This document shows positions 43,871-51,926 of a stretch of DNA of 64,000 bases, piece after piece. The position numbers and the translations under genes are program-made. The DNA is taken from NCBI GenBank assembly GCA_022841325.1, contig JALHRS010000015.1:1-64000 (forward strand), read 5' to 3'. Within the stretch, counting starts at the first letter, position 1, and each line of letters opens with the position of its first letter. The notes under the pieces were generated by a model. That model ran no database searches. It was not told the DNA's origin and worked only from the letters and a program-made list of their open reading frames with translations. Source of the stretch: Lysobacterales bacterium (GTDB taxonomy: Bacteria > Pseudomonadota > Gammaproteobacteria > Xanthomonadales > SZUA-5).

Positions 43871-44363
43871 CAGCAGCCTCCAGCAAGGCGTGAATCCGCT
43901 CACGCAGAGCGTCAAGTTCTTCCGGCCTGAAGCCCACGTTGCGCGTGTCAATCACGCCATTTCGATCCAGCAGGTAAGACGTCGGCATCGTCGGTGGAGC
44001 GTAGGCGGTTGCGATCGTGCCGTCATCGTGAATGAAGAACAGTCTGATCCGCCGGCGCTCGAGAAAGCGCCTGGCTGAATCCAGGTCCTCGTCGACGTTG
44101 ACGGCGAGGATCTCAAGATTCTCGGCGCCGATTTCTGCGCGCAGCGCCTCATACATGGGCAGCGAATGCAGGCAAGGTGCGCACCAGGATGCCCAGAAAT
44201 CAACCAGAACCACTCTGCCACGCAGTTGTTCCAGGCTGACCGGCTCTCCCGTCTGCATATCCAGCCCGGAAATGGCTGGCGCAGGCTGGCCGACGGTCAC
44301 CGCCAGCACCGGCCCACCGAGTGCAAGCAAGATCCATCCGAGCTGTGCGATCTTGCCTACCAC
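43860..44363 (-). CDS. TlpA-like thiol-disulfide oxidoreductase
   Basis: Start is GTG 44363. The 167-residue protein has a signal sequence or anchor ('WILLALGGPVLA') and a thioredoxin fold with active site 'WASWCAPCLHSLP' and cis-Pro loop 'PPTMPTSYLLD'. TlpA-like proteins reduce periplasmic disulfides, for example those of cysteine-containing metallo- or haem proteins. As the first gene of the operon it is well placed to keep the Cys tail of the following DUF4266 lipoprotein reduced. Confidence 0.9.
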   Translation of the reverse strand: MVGKIAQLGWILLALGGPVLAVTVGQPAPAISGLDMQTGEPVSLEQLRGRVVLVDFWASWCAPCLHSLPMYEALRAEIGAENLEILAVNVDEDLDSARRFLERRRIRLFFIHDDGTIATAYAPPTMPTSYLLDRNGVIDTRNVGFRPEELDALRERIHALLEAADEP

Positions 44364-44507
44364 GGCCTATCTCCCCAGGACTCACTCCCGTCAACGCTTT
44401 ATACACCGGCTCGTTTACAATGATGATCAAATGCAGCGCAGTCGCCGCTGATCGAACCGTATCAAAGCGCCACCTCAACCACCGCCTTGCCGCACGGGAT
44501 CCACGCC

Positions 44508-45278
44508 ATGAACGCAATCCAAGTCGTCATCCGCTGCTTGAGCCTGATTCTGTGCCTGGCCACCATCCAGGCCCAGGCCGCGATAGTCACCGTGCGCCTC
44601 AGCAACAATGTGTTCACGCCCAACGACCTGACCATCAATGTCGGCGATACCGTGCGCTTCATCAATGACCAGGGCTTCCACGATGTGCGCGCCGACGATG
44701 GCAGTTACGGCAACACGCCGGCCCTGGCCGGCTGGCAGTTCGACCACACCTACACCAGCGTCGGCGAGTTCCGGGTCTATTGCACGGTCCACTCCAGTCC
44801 CGGCGCCAACATCAACACCAGCATGAATGCACGCATCACGGTGATCGCTGCGCCGACTTTTGCCATCAGCCAGGGGCTCAACGGAACCTGGGTCAATCCT
44901 TCGAATCTGGGCCAGGGTTTCCTGTTTGATTTCAGCACCGCCAACAGTTTCATGTTCGGCGCCTGGTTCACCTACGACACCGCTGCCAGCGCTCAGCAGA
45001 AGCTGGGCGTGGCCTCCTCCCGCTGGTTGACCCTGCAGGGCAACTATCAGGGCGATACCGTCACGCTGGATGTGTTCCAGACCAGCGGCGGCGTGTTCAA
45101 TCAGCCAACCACGACCACCACCACCCAGATCGGCACGGCCGTGCTCCGATTCACCTCCTGCACCGAGGGCAGTCTGAGCTTTGCGCTGACCCAACCACCG
45201 ATCAGCGGCACAATCCCGCTGCAGAAAGCGCTACCGGCATTCGGCAGCGGTTGCGCAGCGGCGGCTACGCCCGAGTAG
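44508..45278 (+). CDS. Secreted cupredoxin fused to a Xanthomonadales Trp/Gly-rich domain
   Basis: Start at ATG 44508. The 256-residue protein has a signal peptide (cleaved after 'IQAQA'), a plastocyanin-like domain (about 24-118) with copper ligands His in 'GFHDVRADDG', Cys and His in 'YCTVHSSPG', and Met in 'TSMNARI', then a second domain beginning 'GLNGTWVNPSNLGQGFLFDF' with 'FGAWFTYDT' and 'SSRWLTLQGNY'. The latter is common on secreted proteins of this order. A type 1 copper electron carrier is likely. Confidence 0.87.
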   Translation: MNAIQVVIRCLSLILCLATIQAQAAIVTVRLSNNVFTPNDLTINVGDTVRFINDQGFHDVRADDGSYGNTPALAGWQFDHTYTSVGEFRVYCTVHSSPGANINTSMNARITVIAAPTFAISQGLNGTWVNPSNLGQGFLFDFSTANSFMFGAWFTYDTAASAQQKLGVASSRWLTLQGNYQGDTVTLDVFQTSGGVFNQPTTTTTTQIGTAVLRFTSCTEGSLSFALTQPPISGTIPLQKALPAFGSGCAAAATPE

Positions 45279-45367
45279 GCCGGGGCCGCGATCGGCAGCA
45301 CGGGCATTTCGCGGGCGCGAGAGCCCGTGCTGCGGTGGCGTTTGAAACCGGACCGAACGATCCAGCG

Positions 45368-45829
45368 TCAGTTGCCGGCGAGGATCTTGCACAGCGTGTG
45401 GCCATCGCCGTAATCGATGTCGGCAATGCGCCAGCCGTGCTCGTCCTGCTTCAACCGATAGCCGATTTCCACGGTCTGGCCAAAGTTGTCGAAGCGCACC
45501 AGCGCAGTGACTTCGGTACCACTGACCTTGGGCACGGCGATGTCGAACTGACTGATCTCGAAATCCTGGGCGTAGTAGAAGGGGTCGAAGTCCAGCAGAC
45601 CCATCTCACCCGAATCAGGCCGGTTGAGCTCCTGGTCCAGGGCCTGCGCCACCTCGGCGGTGAAGAAACGCGCGCGCTCGGCGCCGGCTGCCGGATCGAG
45701 CAATGGCCCCGCACCGTTGTCGTGCAGCTGGTACAGCGCGCGCAGCAGATCCTGCGGCGAATCATTGGCTGTCGCTGCGAGCATCGGCACACTGAGCATC
45801 ATCAAGAATCCCATCCATATCCGGATCAC
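45368..45829 (-). CDS. DUF3828-type exported protein
   Basis: The 153-residue protein has a signal peptide (about 1-19) and a DUF3828-like body: 'ARFFTAEVAQALDQE', 'DFDPFYYAQDFEISQFDI' and 'EHGWRIADIDYGDGHTLCKI'. Members are small periplasmic proteins of unknown function. It stands alone, convergent with the cupredoxin gene (89-base gap). Confidence 0.8.
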   Translation of the reverse strand: MIRIWMGFLMMLSVPMLAATANDSPQDLLRALYQLHDNGAGPLLDPAAGAERARFFTAEVAQALDQELNRPDSGEMGLLDFDPFYYAQDFEISQFDIAVPKVSGTEVTALVRFDNFGQTVEIGYRLKQDEHGWRIADIDYGDGHTLCKILAGN

Positions 45830-46003
45830 CAGCGCTTCTCGATGCAGGAGTCGAGTGCTGATGCTAGCAGTCCGCCACAGCTGCCAGCCCCGATTCGGTC
45901 AGCCCGCGCCCGCAACGCGACAGACCGTGCCCGCTGGCCGCCCTGATCACTGGCGATGCTGTTCATGCCGCCACATGGCGGCATTGACATCGGAAAACCT
46001 TCC

Positions 46004-46279
46004 ATGAAACTGCTGATTGTCTCCGCCCTCTTGGCTGCCGCACTTGCCAGCGCTCCCGCTCACGCACGCAAGGACTGCGAGGAACTCAAACGCGAGATTG
46101 CGGCCAACATCGACGCCAAGGGCGTGAAAGCCTACACGCTGGACATTCTGGCCAGCGCCGAGGAAAGCGCTGCCAAGACCGTGGGCAGCTGCAATGGCGG
46201 TACCCAGAAGATCGTTTATCAACGCGGCGCGACTGCACCGGTGGTGGCTGCCAGCGATACCGCCAAGCCGGCCAACTGA
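46004..46279 (+). CDS. DUF1161-family periplasmic protein
   Basis: Start at ATG 46004, preceded by a weak site; the frame extends to 45956. The 91-residue protein has a signal peptide (cleaved after 'SAPAHA') and the DUF1161 core: 'CEELKREIAANIDAKGVKAY' and 'VGSCNGGTQKIVYQRG', with two Cys likely to form a disulfide. The family is conserved in gammaproteobacteria and uncharacterised. The C-terminal tail is low-complexity. Confidence 0.88.
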   Translation: MKLLIVSALLAAALASAPAHARKDCEELKREIAANIDAKGVKAYTLDILASAEESAAKTVGSCNGGTQKIVYQRGATAPVVAASDTAKPAN

Positions 46280-46287
46280 GTGCGAAC

Positions 46288-46992
46288 TCAGCCTGCCAGC
46301 GCCTGAATCTGGCGATTGCTTATACGACTGATGCCCGATCCGGGTTCGCCGCAGAGGGCGACGACGGCCGCGGCAACGGATCGTGCGCTGATGGCCCCAT
46401 ACCGACGCAAGGGTCCGATCAGCAGGGGATTGAACAGCGGCGCCAGGGCCTGGGCGATGCCCTCGCCCGGGCGCGGCGGTCCGTTGCGCTGGCCCAACAG
46501 CAGACCGGGATGCAGGAAGTCGACACGGGTAAAGCCGAGTGCTGAAATCTGCGCTTCCATCTCGCCCTTCACCCGCAGGTAGAGATTTCGGGAGCCTGCT
46601 TGTGCTCCCACGGATGACACCACCAGCGCCTGAGTGGCGCCCTGGGCACGCGCCAGCTGCGCCAGTGCCACCACCAGATCGCGATCGATGGCGGCAAAAG
46701 CTGCGGCCGACCCGGCCTGACGCAGGGTAGTGCCCAGCGCACAGACAAGGACCTGCAGCTGCACATCGGCCGCTCGCAACTGTTGAGCCGCGTCTGCCAG
46801 GCCATCGGCGGCGCCAAGATCGGCCTGGATCGGGTGCAGACTCGGATGCTTCAGCGCCAGCGGACGCCGCACCACGGCGTACACGCGAAAACCCTCGGCT
46901 GCCGCCCGTTCCAGCAATGCAGGCAGTGCCAGGCCACCCACCAGCCCGCTGGCGCCGGCGTACAGCACATCTCTTGCTTGTCTATCGTCCAT
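46288..46992 (-). CDS. NAD(P)-binding Rossmann protein, HTATIP2/YbjT-like
   Basis: Start at ATG 46992; a longer frame to 47154 overlaps the neighbour's promoter and looks non-coding. The 234-residue protein has a dinucleotide-binding site 'LYAGASGLVGGLALPALL', the 'VVSSVGA' strand, and 'YLRVKGEMEAQI' in place of the SDR Tyr-x3-Lys region, followed by 'FLHPGLLLGQR'. It resembles atypical short-chain dehydrogenases of the HTATIP2/oxidoreductase group. The substrate is unknown. It is divergent from the signalling operon. Confidence 0.85.
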   Translation of the reverse strand: MDDRQARDVLYAGASGLVGGLALPALLERAAAEGFRVYAVVRRPLALKHPSLHPIQADLGAADGLADAAQQLRAADVQLQVLVCALGTTLRQAGSAAAFAAIDRDLVVALAQLARAQGATQALVVSSVGAQAGSRNLYLRVKGEMEAQISALGFTRVDFLHPGLLLGQRNGPPRPGEGIAQALAPLFNPLLIGPLRRYGAISARSVAAAVVALCGEPGSGISRISNRQIQALAG

Positions 46993-47099
46993 GGACGGCA
47001 GTGTACCTGGGTGCCGATCCGCGCACGACCGCCATGACCGGCACAAAGGATTGCCACTGTCGCCAGCTTCAGGACGTATGATGACACTCGGGCCCATGA

Positions 47100-48449
47100 G
47101 TGAATCGACGATCACCGGCGATGAGCGCGACGCCACTGGACGACGAAGAGACACCGCTGCTGTGGGCCGACGACGAGGCCAGTACGCCGGAGCTGTTCTG
47201 GCGTGTGCTGATTGTCGACGACGAGCCGGGGGTGCACGAAGTCAGCTCGCTGGTGCTTAACAGCCTGCGTTTCCGTGACCGCCGCCTCAGCTTTCTCAAT
47301 GCCTACGATGGCGCCCAGGCCCGCCGCTTGCTGGCCGAATATCCGGACATCGCCGTCATCCTGCTGGACGTGGTCATGGAAACCGACGACGCCGGACTGC
47401 GTCTGGTGCGCCACATCCGTGAGGAACTGGGCAACGATCGGGTCCGCATCATTCTGCGCACGGGTCAGGCGGGCCTGGCACCCGAACGACTGGTCATCCT
47501 CGATTACGACATCAACGACTACAAGGAAAAGACCGACCTCACCGCCCAGAAGCTGTCGACCGCAGTGGTCGCCGCCCTGCGCGGCTATCTGGCATTGACG
47601 GAACTGGCCGAACTCAATCAGGCGCTGGAAAACAAGGTCGCCCAGCGCACCCAGGAACTGCTGCGGGCCAACGCCAGGCTGCAGCAGTCATTGAGTGCGC
47701 TGGAACAGGGCGAGCGCGCCGGACGCCAGGTCCAGTTCAAGCTGCTGCCCAAGCCCGCCTGGATGCACGCGGGCTTCCATTTTTCGCACCTGCTGATGCC
47801 ATCGGAGTTCATGAGTGGCGATTTTGTCGACTATTTCGCCATCGACGACGACCAGGTCGGCTTCTACATCGCTGACGTCTCCGGGCATGGCGTGGCCTCG
47901 GCCTTCGTCACGGTCTATCTGAAGCGTTTCATCGCCACCGCGCTCGATAGCGAGCGCCATGGACAGGCCAGCCCGATCACCAATCCGGCGCTGCTGCTGG
48001 CGCAGCTCAACAGCGAGTTGCTGCGGGACCGCATCGGCAAGCACATCGCCATCTTCTACGGCGTCATCGATACCCGACTGCATACCCTGCACTATGCCAA
48101 TGCCGGGGCGACGCCCTTTCCTCTACTCGCCGACGCCGGTGGCTGCCGCTTTCTGGCGGCACGCAGCACGCCGGCCGGCATGCTGAGTGGCTCGGAGTAT
48201 CACAACCAGATGCTGGCATTGCGCCAGCCGATGCGCCTGCTGCTGTGTTCCGACGGCGTGCTGGAGATTCTTCCGGAGCATTCCACCGAACAGCGCTGCG
48301 AGCATCTGCGCCAGGTGCTGAACCCGCAGATCGAGGATCTCGAACAGATCCGGGCGCAGCTGGGCCTCAAGCCTGAGGAGCCGCACCCGGACGATGTCGC
48401 CCTGCTGCTGATCCGTTGGGACGCCAGCAGTAGTGAATCTTCTGCCTGA
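47100..48449 (+). CDS. Response regulator with PP2C/SpoIIE-type phosphatase domain
   Basis: The first start is GTG 47100; ATG 47121 is an alternative. The 449-residue protein has a receiver domain (about 35-160; acidic pair 'IVDDEPG', phosphorylation Asp in 'VILLDVVMET', Lys in 'DYKEKTDL'), a coiled coil (about 175-205) and a PP2C-type phosphatase domain (about 220-445) with metal-site Asp residues in 'SGDFVDYF', 'ADVSGHGVASA', 'CSDGVLEI' and 'PDDVALLL'. It should dephosphorylate an anti-sigma antagonist, most likely the STAS protein next to it (TGATG overlap). Unlike HsbR it has no C-terminal kinase domain. Confidence 0.9.
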   Translation: MNRRSPAMSATPLDDEETPLLWADDEASTPELFWRVLIVDDEPGVHEVSSLVLNSLRFRDRRLSFLNAYDGAQARRLLAEYPDIAVILLDVVMETDDAGLRLVRHIREELGNDRVRIILRTGQAGLAPERLVILDYDINDYKEKTDLTAQKLSTAVVAALRGYLALTELAELNQALENKVAQRTQELLRANARLQQSLSALEQGERAGRQVQFKLLPKPAWMHAGFHFSHLLMPSEFMSGDFVDYFAIDDDQVGFYIADVSGHGVASAFVTVYLKRFIATALDSERHGQASPITNPALLLAQLNSELLRDRIGKHIAIFYGVIDTRLHTLHYANAGATPFPLLADAGGCRFLAARSTPAGMLSGSEYHNQMLALRQPMRLLLCSDGVLEILPEHSTEQRCEHLRQVLNPQIEDLEQIRAQLGLKPEEPHPDDVALLLIRWDASSSESSA

Positions 48450-48934
48450 TGGACGTGATCATTGCCGAGGCGCAGAGCGCTGGAGTCCATTTCCTCAAGC
48501 TCGGTGGCGAGTTGCGACACAACAACGCCGCACCCCTGGAGCAGCTGATCGAGGGCTGGTTTTCAGCCGCCCCAGTCACCGTCAAGGCGGTGGTCATCGA
48601 CCTCAACGAACTGCAGTTCATGGACAGTACCGTGATCGGACTGCTGGCCGTCATCGTCCGTGAACTGGCCGAACGCGAGCTGCCCAGGGCCACACTGTTC
48701 TCGACCCAGCCCGAGATCAACCAGCTGCTGCACAGCCTCTGTCTGGACGAAGTCGTGACACTGGTCGAAGCCGGCAGCGCAGCGGGGAGCACGCTGTCGG
48801 CGACTGCGGTCGGGGATCAGCCCGGGCAGGTGTCGGCCTCCAGCATCCTGCGCGCGCACGAGCAGCTGATCGAGTTGAACGAAGCCAATCGCGCCGCCTT
48901 TCAGCCAGTCGTGGATCTGTTGCGGCAGGGGTGA
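48449..48934 (+). CDS. STAS-domain anti-sigma factor antagonist
   Basis: The 161-residue protein has an N-terminal STAS domain with the conserved phospho-acceptor region 'ELQFMDSTVIGLLAVIVREL' (Ser in MDST) and a C-terminal extension of about 50 residues (from about 110) without recognised motif. Start ATG 48449 overlaps the phosphatase stop, so the two form a partner-switching pair. The cognate kinase/anti-sigma is not in the window. Confidence 0.9.
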   Translation: MDVIIAEAQSAGVHFLKLGGELRHNNAAPLEQLIEGWFSAAPVTVKAVVIDLNELQFMDSTVIGLLAVIVRELAERELPRATLFSTQPEINQLLHSLCLDEVVTLVEAGSAAGSTLSATAVGDQPGQVSASSILRAHEQLIELNEANRAAFQPVVDLLRQG

Positions 48935-49140
48935 GGCGTAAGTGCGAGACCGTATGTCGCTATCGGATCATTTCGTCGTGCGGAAACTGAAGGACTTCAT
49001 CGAGGCACCCGGGGCCGGGGCCAAGGGATCTGCCTCGCGTCGCGTTCAGCACATGTGTCGAGGCTGGGCACCTGCCCCCTGCCCCAAGAACGTGCGTGCG
49101 AACCGTCTCATGATGAGGCGGGACCTGGCGGTAGCCGCTC
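48935..49140. other. Gap between convergent STAS and GGDEF-EAL genes
   Basis: This 206-base stretch lies between convergent genes. No gene is supported. It contains G/C-rich tracts ('gcacccggggccggggcc') but no clear intrinsic terminator. Confidence 0.4.
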
Positions 49141-51615
49141 CTACGCCTCTTCCACCGCCTCGAAGTCGATCTCATCCAGACGCGAGGGTTCGCCGAACAG
49201 ATGGCCCTGCACATAATCGACCTTGGCGGCGCGCAGCCAGGTCAAGGCCTTGAGCGAATCGACGCGTTCGGCAATGACCTTGAGCTTGAGCGTGTGCGCC
49301 ATCTGGGTCAGGGACAGGGCCATGGCCCGATCGACTTCGCTGCCCTGCTTCTCGGCGACGAACTCGCCGCTGACCTTGACCAGATCCACCGGCAGCCACT
49401 TGAGGTGCGACAGCGAATTGTTGCCGGCGCCGAAATCGTCCAGCGCAAAGCGGCAACCGAGCTTCTTCAGCTGGGTGATGAAGCGTCGCGCCGCGTGCAG
49501 CTGGAAGATCTCACCGGTTTCCGAAATCTCGAAGATGAAGCGGTCCGGGCGCACGCGGTGGCTGGCGAAGGTGTTCTCGATATGCACCAGCGCCTCGGCA
49601 TCCTGCAGCGTCTGGTTGGACAGATTGATCGAGAAGCCGACCCTGGAATCATCGCTCAGGCGAGTGGCCATGCGCACGGCGCGCGCCACCACCCAGAGAT
49701 CGATCTTGGGCATCAGATTGGCGCGCTCGGCCAGCGGCACGAAGACGCTGGGACTGACCCACTGGCCATCGCGATTGACCATCCGGATCAGGATTTCGTA
49801 AATCTGCTCGCCGGTGTTGACCCGAGGTATGCCGGCCTTGCCGCCGGCCGGCAGGCATTCGATCGGAATGATCGGATGCCCGAGCAGGATGATCCGGTCC
49901 TCGCCCATGGCTTCGCGGATGCGCTGTGCCCATCCCGCCTCGAGCTCGCGCGCGGCGCGCGAATCGCTTTCGACCACGAAGATCTGGGTCTGGTTCTGGC
50001 CCCGTCGCTTGGCCTGGGCGCAGGCCTGGCGAGCATTTTCCAGCACATATTCGGCGGAGGGCGAATCCTTGCTGACGATGGCGACACCCACCGACACCGT
50101 CACCCCCAGTGCGCGACCCGCATGATCGGTATAGCGGGCCTCCCGCAGCATTTCGCGCAGGCTGTCAGCCAGCGTGTAGATATGTTCCAGCTGCACATCT
50201 TCCAGTCGCAGCGCGAACTGATCGTGTTCCAGCCGTGCCAGGCCATCGTGATCGCGCAGGCGCGCCTGCAAGCGCTGGCCGATGTCGACCAGCAACTGCT
50301 GCCCGGCAACTTCGCCCGCATTTTCAAGTACCTGCGTGTAGCGATCGACGTCGATGAAGAGGATCGCGCCGTAGCCGCCAGCCTTGCGCCGGTCCACCGA
50401 CTGCGCCAGCTCGGCCAGAAACTGGCGCCGGTTGGCCAGGCCGGTGAGTACATCGTGATCGATCTCCCAGCGCACCCGTTCCACGCTCTTGCGCTCGGAG
50501 ATGTCGCGAAACACCACCACTGAACCTTCGGTCTCGCCGGCCACCAGCATCGGTACCAGACTGCATTCCACCGGCAGCATGCGCCCGTCGGCGGTGGCGA
50601 ATACCGTCTCCACACGCACCGAGACGTCGACGCGTTCCACCGCCAGGCGCAACTGGCCGCCATCCTTGCCGACCAGCTCGGACTCGTCGTTGCAGCCCAG
50701 CAGGCGGCAAGCCGTGGGATTGGCAAAAGTCACCACACCCGCCTCGTCCAGCCCGTAGACACCGTCGCCCACCGAACGCAGGATCCCGTCCAGGCGCCGC
50801 CGTTCGCTATCGGTATTGCGGCGATCGTAGACCGAGCGCGCCAGCGCCTTGATGCGCGCCAGCGTCAGCGACACCACTTCGTTCTTGAACATGCACTCGA
50901 CGGCACCGGCATCCAGGCATTTCTGGATCAGCTCATCGCCATAGGTGGCGGTGATCATGGCCACCAGCGCACCCTCCGTGGCCGGATCCACGCGCAGTTT
51001 GCGCACCAGTTCGTCACCCGTGCCATCAGGCAGGTAGTAGTCGACCACGATCAGGTCATAGCGGCCGGCGCGGGCGCGGGCGAAGCCCTCGGCTATGCTC
51101 TCGGCCAGATCCACCTGCATGCCCTGTTGAGTCAACAACTGGTGGTAGGTGCGGCGCACGCTGACCGAGTCATCGACCAGCAGCAGCCGCATCGGACTCT
51201 GCGGCGTCACCCGCTCGGGCGGCCGGCTGAACAACAGATTGGGCGAGAGCTCGCTGATGGCGCCCGGCACCTGCCAGAACTGCGACCACAGCAGGCGCAT
51301 CGAACCACCACGGCGCTCCAGCCAGGAATCGAGCTTGGGCAGGGGTGCATGGCTGAGGATCAGCAAGGGCAGGATGCTGCCGGGCAGCTCGCGCACGATC
51401 TTCAGCAGCGCCTGGCATTCGGCCGGTTCCCGCTCGGGTATGCCGATGACGAGCAGCGCCGGCAGCCGGGACGCCACCACCCGCTGGCGCATCTCGTCTA
51501 CAGCATCGCCGAAGCGCTCGAAATGACAGGCAATACCCACACCTGCAGACTCCAGCGTGCGCTCCAGCAAGTTGCATAGCGTCGCCGAGCGTTCGACGAC
51601 CAGAATCTCAGGCAT
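49141..51615 (-). CDS. REC-REC-PAS-GGDEF-EAL protein with degenerate GGDEF
   Basis: The 824-residue protein has two receiver-like domains: the first (about 1-115) lacks the phospho-Asp ('LLVIGIPER'); the second (about 140-260) is intact, with 'LLVDDSVSVRR', 'VVDYYLPDGTG' and 'MFKNEV'. A PAS domain (about 275-385) follows, then a GGDEF domain whose signature is 'LARLEHDQFAL', so cyclase activity is unlikely. In the EAL domain, 'YEILIRM' replaces EALLRW and 'AERVDS' replaces AEGVE, but Asn ('INLSNQ'), 'LDDFGAG', Lys and 'YVQGHLFG' remain. It is FimX-like in layout: a c-di-GMP effector or weak phosphodiesterase. Confidence 0.88.
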   Translation of the reverse strand: MPEILVVERSATLCNLLERTLESAGVGIACHFERFGDAVDEMRQRVVASRLPALLVIGIPEREPAECQALLKIVRELPGSILPLLILSHAPLPKLDSWLERRGGSMRLLWSQFWQVPGAISELSPNLLFSRPPERVTPQSPMRLLLVDDSVSVRRTYHQLLTQQGMQVDLAESIAEGFARARAGRYDLIVVDYYLPDGTGDELVRKLRVDPATEGALVAMITATYGDELIQKCLDAGAVECMFKNEVVSLTLARIKALARSVYDRRNTDSERRRLDGILRSVGDGVYGLDEAGVVTFANPTACRLLGCNDESELVGKDGGQLRLAVERVDVSVRVETVFATADGRMLPVECSLVPMLVAGETEGSVVVFRDISERKSVERVRWEIDHDVLTGLANRRQFLAELAQSVDRRKAGGYGAILFIDVDRYTQVLENAGEVAGQQLLVDIGQRLQARLRDHDGLARLEHDQFALRLEDVQLEHIYTLADSLREMLREARYTDHAGRALGVTVSVGVAIVSKDSPSAEYVLENARQACAQAKRRGQNQTQIFVVESDSRAARELEAGWAQRIREAMGEDRIILLGHPIIPIECLPAGGKAGIPRVNTGEQIYEILIRMVNRDGQWVSPSVFVPLAERANLMPKIDLWVVARAVRMATRLSDDSRVGFSINLSNQTLQDAEALVHIENTFASHRVRPDRFIFEISETGEIFQLHAARRFITQLKKLGCRFALDDFGAGNNSLSHLKWLPVDLVKVSGEFVAEKQGSEVDRAMALSLTQMAHTLKLKVIAERVDSLKALTWLRAAKVDYVQGHLFGEPSRLDEIDFEAVEEA

Positions 51616-51926
51616 GTGGCGGCATCAGGAAGCGCATTCAGGAATCCGCAATGTTGCAACAGTACGAACGGAATGAACAGGCCGACCAACGGCGCGGAAC
51701 GGACTTTTTTGACTGTCCCGTTGTGCCTGTTCCGCTGTGCCTGTTGAAGTGTCCAGCCCAGCCCGGACCTGACCGGGCCGGGATCCATGACGGCGGCCGC
51801 CAGGTCCTGCGGCGTTGCGGAACAACTCTACCCTCACCTGCGCTGGAGTCTGGGCTCCAATCGCGGGCTTTGCGGCATTGCTCAAGCGCGATAGGCTCAG
51901 GGATTCCCGCTTGACCGGAACACGCC
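51616..51926. promoter_or_regulatory. 311-base divergent intergenic region
   Basis: It lies between the divergent GGDEF-EAL and aminotransferase genes and should carry both promoters. A short direct repeat (tgtgcctgtt twice, about 51724-51747) and an 'acttttttgact' tract near 51704-51715 are visible. No ORF is supported. Confidence 0.4.
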
